Shown one piece after another: positions 48,101 to 56,663 of a DNA stretch of 64,000 bases (the first letter of the stretch is position 1; every line of letters begins with the position of its first letter). The notes under the pieces are model-generated. The model had not been told where the DNA came from, did no database searches, and worked only from the letters and a program-made list of their open reading frames with translations. The stretch spans positions 240,011 to 304,010 of the forward strand of contig QRDG01000531.1 of assembly GCA_012064385.1 (NCBI GenBank), given 5' to 3'. A program made the position numbers and the translations under genes. Origin of the DNA: Puccinellia tenuiflora. Taxonomy: Eukaryota > Streptophyta > Magnoliopsida > Poales > Poaceae.

Positions 48101-48736
48101 ATTGCAAAGAGGTCCAGAGACAGGTTTAGGGATTTAAAAAGGGCATTTAAACATTTTTGTAAAACCTGGGAAAAATCACAGAGGCTCGCCATAACATTTG
48201 GCACCTCCACAAAAATTGGGGTGGACAAATAAAATGTTTTGAAACACAAATGTTCACAGAGTTTAAATAAGGCAAATTTTAATAATTTCCAAATGGCAAT
48301 TATTTAGGGCACTCAAACATTTCCAGAAATAGTGAAAATATTCATGGAGGCTCTACCCATAACATTGAAGCTCCCCATTATTTTAGTTTGAATTTTTGGA
48401 ATGTTTAATTTGGTTTCAAAAATAGAAATTGAATTAATCCAATTTGAGAGCTCATATTCATTTCTTATTTGACAATTATTTGGAAATTGAGAGTTGGTGA
48501 TAAAATGCAAACTTGGAACTTCCTAAACAATTTGGAAGTCCAAGAATGATTTGGTTGACAAGTTGAGCAATTGTATTTGGTTTGGATGCTTGGGAAGTTT
48601 GCCTCCCCATTTTAGATGTGTTTGCATATGTTGATGGTGAGAAGTAGCAAGTTTCACATGCATGCCATGATGCAAACAAGAAAGCAGAAGTGGAAAAATT
48701 TTAGGTATTTTTCATTACCAAATTGGGGCAGTTACA
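45115..48736 (-). repeat. Family-A 5' LTR, copy 6 (3,622 bp)
   Basis: Same borders as copy 5, but about 220 bases shorter. It lacks most of the GGCCGG-rich block (the junction at 47538 goes straight from 'caggccggg' to 'cgcgcggtgacgg') and about 60 bases near 47197. Elsewhere the two LTRs are very similar, so they are partners. Confidence 0.92.
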
Positions 48737-48970
48737 GGTGGCGCGATAGAGGACCCCTATTACACGATCGAGACCAACTTCAGAACCCATGATGGCTGGC
48801 AATTTATGACGAAACACCTCGAAGAAATCATGCTGGAGAATAAGTGGAAGGATTACATTCTCTTGCCTTACTATCCCGAGTAATTAGTCATTCGCTACGC
48901 CATAATTAAGACGCTTAATTAGATTTCTATCATTCTTTTTCTAACATTCTGTCTAAATTGTTTGCCCAGA
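48737..48970 (+). pseudogene. CACTA C48-like gene, exon after the chromovirus, and intron
   Basis: It encodes IEDPYYTIETNFRTHDGW through KWKDYILLPYYPE and then meets a probable donor (CCCGA|GTAATT at 48880-48881). The rest, to 48970, is intron ending in TTTGCCCAG|A. This is the N-terminal half of a C48 (Ulp1-like) fold; Ulp1-like domains are common passengers in plant transposons. The LTR inserted at the 3' splice site. Confidence 0.65.
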
Positions 48971-51900
48971 TGTAGCGCCCGACCCCAGAACTATACAATG
49001 AAGCTTTGTGCAACCGGTCATGCTACACAATCGAAGGTTACTGGGTTTACCAATCCCAGGCCAAAACCTTTGGCAGGCGTGCTCGAAATGGATCATCGGC
49101 ACGCAACACTTCGATCATGCCATAAGCTCAGACATAGCTATCATCTATAGTAGAGAGATCAAGAATTGTGGAACAACTGGCACATCACAGACTCTACGAC
49201 ACAAAGATTCATATAGCAACTCATATATGAGAAAGATACAAATATTACACACAAAAGGGGTCACAGACCCATCAGTACATCAGGCGGAAGCGAAGTAGTG
49301 TTGTCTAATACAACAAGATCCAAATATATGGCCTAAGAGGCCTACACATAAACCAACCCAGCCAGCTTGTTCCACGGTCCCAAGCTGCCACCTAGGAACC
49401 CCAGAATACTAGTCGACGTCCACGAAGAACCCACCTAGCTACTCGGTGTCGTCCTCCTCTGAAACAAATTCATAAAGGCAGCAAAGAGAGACTGAGTACG
49501 ACGTACTCGCAAGTTTAGTAGGGCGATATAGGCCCAATGCTGACGGAGGCTCTAAAGCTGTATATGTAGCTAATTTGCATAAAGCTAGTTTTTCCTTCTT
49601 AAAAGACATAAAGACCCATGGCATTCGTCTACTCAGAATGTTTCCAAAAAGGGGTAAGAGAGTAACTTTTCATTTGGTTCTCATCGAACCAACTTGTAGC
49701 CAACACCACTCATCTCACCCAAAGGCACTCCCTCGAATCCCCCTCGAGAAAATGAACCTTTTGTCACACATTGTAATGCAACCTTTAGCTGCCAAATTTT
49801 AATTAGGTTAAGATTCTCTATGGTCTCGTATATCCGTTCCCAAGTCGTCCATAACCGCGGACACGGCTTTTCGAAAAGATTAACCCTGCAGGGGTGTACT
49901 AATTTACCAATCGGTACCGTCCGGCTCACCTGATTGACCCTCTTCCGGGGAAGGCCGGCGAGTGGGCGCGGTTAGACCTTTACATTGCATGAGGCTTACT
50001 CAAGTACCATCAGTGTGCGGAAGGACAGGTTCAGCGCCTCCAACGCCTTGCCCCGCGGCCACATCCTAAACACCACAGTCCTCGTCGTTTCTTTTCCACC
50101 CACACAACTCCCGCGCAAATGGAAATAGCAAACTAGAGGACCCTTGACAAGCCCCTCACAAATTATTCGGTCAAAGGGGATTCCATATGTCCCCACCTTT
50201 GGAAGCACGCTCGATCTTGGTTCTAGAGACAAGAACTCAAACCTAGGGGCAAGAGTGAGGCAAAACACCATCCCCGATAGCAACTCACCCAAGCCTATTA
50301 AGCAAATTAATTAAATACCAACAACAACCACCATGTCCGAACATTCCATCATCATTCATCAATATGGAATTTTAAGCAACGGACATAAATAGATATACGA
50401 CTAAGCATGGCTAAGCATAACTCGCATATAACAACAATATATTTTTGTATCCGGCCAACACATCATACCTAAGGTTTATAGGAGGGGAAACATGTGATTG
50501 GCTCGGGGAAAATACATGCATTCATAGGATACTCTAGTATTGATCAAAACTTGTCATTGGAATCGCATGCAATATTATGGTGGATAAAATAAGTTTATAA
50601 AACATTTGGATGCTAGATGCCAAGAAGGTTAGGTTATCTCTTGCCTTGCTGCCGGGGCGTGTGGTACGGCTCGTCGGGATAAGTCGGGTGACCTCAACTC
50701 CGGAATCTATCGATACCCAAAATAATACAAAAGAACAAATAAATCACACGAACACAAGGTGCAATGCTCAATCACATGATGACATGTCAAATTGATGCAG
50801 AGATACCATCATATAAATTAAATAGCAAAATTAAATGGGGAACCAAATAATTAGTGCAATTATTTGGAAACAACACCAATTTTAACTTAATGACTACATT
50901 ATTTATAAATTATTAAATTATTAGAGAAGTGGCTCAAACATGCATGATCATGATATGAGTGGATATGGTTTGTCCTTCTGATCATTTTGGAACCTTATTT
51001 GTAATTTTCCGAGTTTCGATGAATAAATAGTGAATTAAATAATTATCCAATTTTAAATCCTTTACTCAATTGAAGAATAACATCAATTTAATATTTGAGA
51101 TCATGATGTAATTTTAGCATGGTTTGATAGCAATTGAAGTGCTGATCACATTGATATTTTATTCATAATTTTTGGTTAAATATTTATCGAATTATGATTT
51201 TCCCGAATTAGGTATTATTTATACCATTTTAGGAATTCTTAACAAACAGCAAAAATATAAACTCAAAAGATCATTTCAATGACTCTAACATGTAGAGTTT
51301 GTTTTTCTGAACATTTTGATATTTGATTTGCTATTTTTGGATCAATATTTAGATAGTTATTAAATATTCAAATTGGTTTTAAAACAAAAAAGGAAAAACA
51401 GTTTTGCCAGATAGGCCGGCCTCAAGCCGGCCAGGCCGGGCTGCAGGCCGGGGTGTGACCCGAAGGGCCCGGCCTTTGGCTGGCCCAGGCTGGGCAGACG
51501 GCCGGGGGGGTGGCCGAAGCGTCCGGCCCAGGCCGGGCGCTCAGGCCGGCCCAAGCAGCGGCCAGGCCGGGCAAACAGAGCACGGTGACGACGGCACCCG
51601 ACGGAGGAAAACGGCCGGCGACGACGCCGTTTGGGCGGCGATCCGCGACGTGGTCAACGTGAGCAACGGTGCGGTGGTGAGGCATATCAGTGCACGTGCG
51701 TGGAGACAGTATGGCGACGCGTGCGTGCTCGAACGCACGGCCGTGGCGAACGGCCAGCGGCATCCCGCACGGAGGCGATGATGCAGAGGAGGAGAAGGGG
51801 GGAAAGATGTCCCCGAGATGCGCGGGCTCACCAGGGAGGCGTGGCTGGCCGCGGGGCGGTCGGAGGAGGTCGGGGGCGGCCGGGATTTGGCGAAGACGTC

Positions 51901-52953
51901 GACGGCGAGCGGCGGACGGTGTCGGAAGGGGAGACACGATTGGCTCGCATCCGGTCCTCCCATCAAGTGGGCGTCGGCGGAGAAGCTAGAGGTTGACGAG
52001 GCGGATCTTCCCGTGCGGTCAGCTCGTCCCGAGGTCGACGGAGACGTCGGCGATACGACGGCGGACGACGGCGGCTAAGCAGCAGCAGAGAGCGGCTAGG
52101 GTTAGGGTTCCGGGTGCAGGAAAAGGGAGGGGATCGAGTGAGGGAGCAGGTGGCGACCTCGCACGCATCCTTGACCATCGAGAGGGGGCCCTGGAGTGGC
52201 ACGGCGGCACGGGCACGGCGCTGAGATGGCGGCATGGCGCCAGTGCCGCGCGCCACAGTGACGAAGGGGAGAGGGAGAGAGACTGGCAAGGGGGCCCGCC
52301 GTCAGAAATTTAAACATTTCTCTTTTTATTTATTTCCAGCAGGATGTAGACAATTAAAAATAAGGCCCTCAGACATTTTTTAAAATTCTGGGAAAATTTA
52401 CAGAGGCTCCCCATGACACTTAGCACCTCCACAAAAATTTGTGCCCTAAAATAAAATGTTTAGCACCATTTTTGTTCATAGGGTTTTATTACGGGCATTT
52501 TTGATATTTTCCCAAATTCATTTATTTGGAGTATTTAAACATTCCCAAAAATAATAAAAATATTCATGGAGGCCCTCACAATAATATTTAAGCTCCCCAT
52601 GATTTTAGTTTGAATTTTTGGAATGTTTAACTTGGTTTCAAAAATAGAAATTGAATTAAGCCATATTGAATTATCAAATTTATTTCCTTGCTTAATAAGG
52701 AATTGCTTCATCAAATGGATATAGCATGCACACTTGGAACTTCATGAACAATTTGGAAGTTCCAGTTTATTGGTTTGCTAAGTTGAGAAAATTCATTTGG
52801 TGGATGGTTGTGGAAGGTTTGCTTCCCCATTTCAATTTGTTTCCAAGTGAATGTTAGAAATAGCAATTGCATATGGATGCTATGATGCAAAACAAGAATG
52901 CAAAAAGTGGAACAATTCTTCGTATTTTTCATTACAAAGCTGGGGCTGTTACA
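48971..52953 (-). repeat. Family-A solo LTR, copy 7, TSD CCAGA
   Basis: From TGTAGCGCCCGACCCC to GGGGCTGTTACA on the plus strand, 3,983 bp, with no internal region on either side. A perfect 5-bp duplication, CCAGA, lies at 48966-48970 and 52954-52958. This is the expected product of recombination between the two LTRs of a full insertion. It contains a GGCCGG-rich block (51415-51570) and a GC-rich core to 52310. Confidence 0.96.
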
Positions 52954-53525
52954 CCAGAGACAAGTACTGCGTCTTGAAAGTTCTCTCCCCGCAATATTCC
53001 CAAGCCACATATTTGGTTTCGGGTAGGGAGGACAAGCCGAATGACTACACCAATGTCAAGAGGGCTCTGGATAATGCTCTAGTTGGCTTCAGTATGAGGG
53101 GAGGCACCTTCAAAAGGAATAGAAAGGGCAAAGGAGGCGTGCCCGCATTCCACCACATAACGCAGTTCGCGTGCGTCAAGCAACCAAGGAACAGCAAGAG
53201 GGATGCTTACTACGCCATCCATCAGATCCGTGCCTTCGTACGGGATGAAGATAAACTCAAGATGCCAGATCAACTCCAACGCTGGGCCGAACACTTGGCG
53301 ACGATCCAAGATCGTGATCTCAGACAAGAATTCTATCGCATCCAGGAGACGTTCGCGCGGATCATCGTACATGATGTCTGCACTGTTGGAGGCACGTTCT
53401 ACTACGACGGCGCTACAGTCGATAATGCGGAGGTGGAAGGGCGCTTAAAAGCACAAGGCGACATCCGGTTGTTCACGACGAAAGACGGCGTCCGCCCCTT
53501 CCCGGCCCCGAAGACCGTCGCCTAG
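52954..53525 (+). pseudogene. CACTA C48-like gene, last exon
   Basis: It is open from the retained acceptor (CCAG|A at 52957) to TAG at 53523-53525 and encodes about 190 residues: DKYCVLKVLSPQYSQATYL, DYTNVKRALDNALVGFSMRG, KQPRNSKRDAYYAIHQIRAF, then a helical tail with RDLRQEFYRIQETFARIIV. It aligns in style with the C-terminal half of Ulp1/C48 domains (Q-P, then a short spacer, then the cysteine helix), but the residue expected to be the catalytic cysteine appears as Asp in KRDAYY. From the family I know, this substitution is normal for such CACTA proteins, so a non-proteolytic role is likely. The frame here is intact. Confidence 0.7.
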
Positions 53526-54246
53526 CTAGCTACTCACAATTCTCTTTATTATGTTGTCTAGTTGTGTAGCTTATGTTCAAACGATCGATGAAATTCGTGT
53601 TGTAAATTAACTTTCTTTAGTTTGTAATATTTGTAATGTGATTATCGAACTTGCTACTCGATTCCGAGATGCATGTGATGTATATAACTTGTCTACTTAT
53701 ATCTATTTCAGTTATAATGCATGTGATATATGTATCTTGTCTAATTATATTGTTTTGCAAAATGTATTATAGAATATACGTGTATAAATACCTGTATAAG
53801 CACCTATATAAATACGTAGTATATAAAAATACAGAAAATCATAGCCGTGACGCATCAGATAATGTAGCCGTGGCGCACGCTTAGGCCGTGCGCCACGGGT
53901 ATACTCGATTAGCCGTGGCCCACAATCCCTCCTGCGCCATGGTTAACTAGTGGTGGCGCACCCGGTCCGGTGCGCCATTGCTAACAAAATATACCCGTGG
54001 CGTACCATGTTGCCTGCACCACAGGTAATTTTTACCCGTGACGTGGCAATCCGTGGCGCAGGGCCGTAATATTTACCCGTGACATGGCAATCTGTGGCGC
54101 AGGGCCTAAGTAGTGGTAATATTTACAGGTGGAATGGGTAGATAATCCGGTGGCTTTTAGAATAATTTATTTTGTAATATTTATAACAAAATAATCCGCT
54201 GCTAAGCCTTTTAGGTACGCCACGGGTAGCCTTCTCTGTACTAGTG
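53526..54246 (+). repeat. 3' flank and right subterminal repeats of the outer CACTA
   Basis: 53526-53830 is AT-rich 3' sequence with 'tataa'/'tgtaaa' words but no clear gene. From 53840 there are at least eight copies, in both orientations, of a 'gccgtggcgcac / gtgcgccacggg' motif. The CACTA terminus lies at 54229-54246. Confidence 0.8.
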
Positions 54247-54460
54247 CCGGCCTCCGCGACGGACGATGGCCTGACCAATTTCAAGGTGTACTGGCACGAC
54301 GTGCTTGCAGGGAAGAGCCCGACGGCGGTCTGGATGGCGCAGGCGGCGTGCACCAACGGCTCCTCCACCTTCTAGGACGAGGAGGTCCACGCAGGGCACC
54401 TACACCTTCATTGCTTGGAACCCAAGGGCAGCGGCCTCACCATCTACGGCCGCAACGAGG
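54247..54460 (+). pseudogene. Dirigent-domain gene fragment
   Basis: The first frame reads ATDDGLTNFKVYWHDVLAGK then SPTAV, close to the start of the dirigent domain of monocot dirigent and dirigent-jacalin (chimeric jacalin) proteins. It meets a TAG at 54372-54374. After a frame change the same strand gives KGSGLTIYGRNEV, which resembles the later 'GS.L...GRN.V' strand of the same domain, and it ends at a donor-like GAG|GTGTTGG. The middle of the domain is missing, so this is an internally deleted, non-functional piece. Dirigent proteins guide phenoxy-radical coupling in lignan and lignin-type synthesis and act outside the cell. Its N-terminus would lie on the far side of the outer CACTA. 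Confidence 0.6.
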
Positions 54461-55298
54461 TGTTGGTTCATTCTCCTCTGTTTCTCCTACAGCTTGTTGA
54501 ACTGTTGCTTACTGAATCTGTGTAGCTTAAAGTTTGTAAAATGAGTACAGATACTCACCTTTTTCATTTGTCAATTGCAAGACAAACTTGCAGTAAAATT
54601 TCAGTACTGGAGTATGTACTGAAAGAGTATGCACCCTTGTTTGCATTATCCCTGAGGTTTGTTAGGACCAGGAGTAATTAGGACACTGGAGAGGTTTGTT
54701 AGAACCAGGAGCATGTTGCTCCTCATCTGCTCGAGTATCCTTGAGTAGCAGTACGTTTAACTGAACAATACTCCTTGAGTAGCAGTAGCTTTAATTCTGA
54801 TTGAGTGTTTTCCTTATTCTCAACACTGGCTGCTGAAACCTACAAGGAAGAGGCTGAAAACCAACAAGAAACATAATAGACTTTACTGAAACTCTGCTGA
54901 AATTTTCATGTTAGGACACAATTTTTGCAACATCTCTGGGGTACTGTTTTCTTGAAATTTGCAATAAAAAGTGTGGCAGTAGCCTTGAGTACTGTCAGCT
55001 TCCAGTGAGTATACAACTACTGTCAACTCCAGGAGTACACTTGCTTCCTTGCACTAATTGTAGCGCAGGCGAAATATTGCTTGAACAGATTTTCTGTAAC
55101 AAATTCAGAGCAAGCTTGCTGGAGTAATGCAAGCTTGTATTCATGCTTCAACATTTTTTTTAATTTATATTGCTTGAACAAGTTTATATTCATTTGGTAG
55201 CATTTTCTAGCAATTTAATGGCTGAATTTTCAGTGTACATTTTTCTACTCCATTTATTGCATATACTTTCAGTTAAATTGCTTGTAATTTCAATTAAA
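54461..55298. other. Low-copy AT-rich sequence without a recognised gene
   Basis: I see no ORF with a known domain. It could be an intron or 3' flank of the dirigent fragment. Short phrases recur ('gagtagcagta' at 54743 and 54778; 'ggaccaggag' / 'gaaccaggag' at 54664 and 54702). Confidence 0.4.
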
Positions 55299-55850
55299 TT
55301 ACTTATACTTGAGGTCTAGATCAAAATCCTCTTCAGGTGGTGACATGTTCAGGTCGATTGGCTGATCTGCCATTTTTGCAGATCTGCTGCTAGAGCGAGG
55401 AGAAGATTTTGGGCACCTGAAGCTTGATCTGCTGCTGCCGGCGACCTGGGAGGGCATATCTGCGGCTGCCGGCGACGGGAGAGGAGCAGGGGCGTGACCT
55501 GGGCTTGATCTGCTGTTGGGCAAGCAGAGATTTGTTGTTTGTGGGCAAGGAGAGATGCTCTGGTGCTGGGCAAGGCGAGGAGCTAGGCTGGCGAGGCACT
55601 GGGGCGACGAGATGTGCTTGAGGGAGGCGACCTGATGGGGGAGACGCTGGGGCGAGGAGATGCTGTTGGAAGGAGGCGACCTGATGGGGGGGGAGGCGAC
55701 CTGAAGCTTGGGCGCGGGATGGGGGAGGCAGGGGCGACCTGATGGGAGAGATGACCTGAAGCTTGGGCGCCGGCGAGGATCTCTGGAAGCCGGCGGTGGG
55801 GAGCATCGACGGTCTGCTGGAGGCCGGCGGTGGTGTGGCCGGAGCTCCAC
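55299..55850 (-). CDS. Unrecognised ORF with a C-terminal 'DLN' motif (possible first exon)
   Basis: This is a minus-strand ORF of 183 residues. Most of it (residues 1-155) is Ser/Pro/Arg-rich low complexity from a GC-rich, internally repetitive stretch, so the true start may be the late ATG that gives MADQPIDLNMSPPEEDFDLD at about 55378. Proteins starting with acidic 'DLN' motifs are common among plant transposases and regulators. The frame reaches a stop three codons after a donor-like CTCAA|GTATAAGT at about 55307, consistent with a first exon spliced leftward. Function is unknown; it may be a fragment of a DNA transposon. Confidence 0.3.
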   Translation of the reverse strand: MELRPHHRRPPADRRCSPPPASRDPRRRPSFRSSLPSGRPCLPHPAPKLQVASPPIRSPPSNSISSPQRLPHQVASLKHISSPQCLASLAPRLAQHQSISPCPQTTNLCLPNSRSSPGHAPAPLPSPAAADMPSQVAGSSRSSFRCPKSSPRSSSRSAKMADQPIDLNMSPPEEDFDLDLKYK

Positions 55851-55948
55851 CCCTAGCGATCTGTTTCTGTAGGCGATATGTTTCGCTGTGGTGCTGCGAA
55901 ACGTTTCGCTCGGGGCAATGAAGCCTTTCTCTTCCCGGTGGTGGATTG

Positions 55949-56260
55949 AGGGTACGTTTGGTTCAGCATCTGTAACCTGCTTCTATTTGTTATATAAAAA
56001 GCCAAAAGCCAACAAAAGGATAATTTACACCGCAGATTCCACCAACGCACTGATTCCTTTTGTCATTTTTTGGTTGCGTACCACGTATACCACGTGGTAC
56101 AACGCACTGATTCCTGGTAGTGGTATTTTCCAAAGCACCTCCTCCCTGCTTTCACTGCGTTGGATTCCAACTTTAACAGGAAATTACCCACCATGCCACG
56201 CATAAGTCGTACCCGTTGGCTTAATTAATCTTTCCAGCGAGCAGTAAGATATCTTCCTCC
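55949..56260. promoter_or_regulatory. Possible promoter-like or MITE sequence with a G-box palindrome
   Basis: It begins with GGGTACGTTTGGTTC, a word that resembles terminal repeats of grass MITEs, although no matching inverted end was found. It contains the inverted repeat GTACCACGT/ACGTGGTAC at 56079-56101, whose right arm includes the G-box core CCACGTGG. Two copies of 'caacgcactgattcct' (56043 and 56100) flank that region. Its role is speculative. Confidence 0.3.
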
Positions 56261-56663
56261 TTGACATCGAAGAGAGAAATAGGCAGAGGGACCGGCGAAG
56301 GGCTCCAGCCGGTCAGCTCCTCCGGCCGGTCCGCTGGCGGTGCGCCACCCACCCTGCCGGCCGCCCCGATCCGCATCCCCCGTTATCTTCTCCACACCTT
56401 GCCCACACCCCCATCTTCTTCCTTGCCCGCCCGTTCATCCCGGCCCTATGCGCCGCCGCCGCCAACTCCAATTGGGCCGCCGGCTCCTGTCCACGTGCAT
56501 GTTGTAAGCTATCCTTGTTCGATCTCAAGTATATTAGCTACATGAGCGGCTGAACTTGCACGTACTACACGCTAGTACTAGCTTGACTAGATTGATCAGC
56601 TAGCACCCAGGCACGTACAAGCTAGCCAGCTTGCAAGACTGTCTTCGGCGAGGTTTGGCGAGG
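56261..56663 (+). other. GC-rich possible first exon, cut by a copia LTR
   Basis: A GC-rich, Pro/Ser-rich open stretch (56261-56545, 94 residues in one frame) overlaps another frame reading MRRRRQLQLGRRLLSTCM (56448-56501). That ends at a good donor (GTT|GTAAGC at 56504), as in a short organelle-targeted first exon. The retrotransposon at 56664 removes whatever followed. No domain is recognisable, so I do not call a gene. Confidence 0.25.

Larger units (their letters stand above)
36418..48736 (-). mobile_element. Family-A chromovirus (Tekay-like gypsy), complete structure, 12.3 kb
   Basis: On the minus strand it has a 5' LTR (45115-48736), primer site (45100-45114), gag-pol (44718-40299), polypurine tract (40263-40278) and 3' LTR (36418-40262). 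Flanks GGTGT (36413-36417) and GGTGG (48737-48741) give a 5-bp target duplication with one mismatch. The C-terminal chromodomain and 3.6-3.8-kb LTRs fit the Tekay (Del) clade of chromoviruses. It lies inside the outer CACTA gene: the coding sequence cut at 36417 resumes at 48742. It cannot encode its own proteins, because gag-pol carries four in-frame stops, a frameshift and active-site changes. Confidence 0.92.
33070..54246 (+). mobile_element. Outer CACTA (En/Spm) DNA transposon, right part with nested insertions
   Basis: The right terminus at 54229-54246 reads on the minus strand CACTAGTACAGAGAAGGC, a CACTA end. It is preceded by a subterminal array of 'gccgtggcgcac' type repeats (53840-54230). 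The 3 bases after it are CCG. The left end is not in the window because LTR B cuts the element at 33070. It carries one plus-strand gene with a C48-peptidase-like domain (33070-53525), interrupted by a Cassandra TRIM, a complete family-A retrotransposon and a solo LTR. It borders a dirigent gene fragment on its right, so it probably inserted in or next to that gene. Confidence 0.85.
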
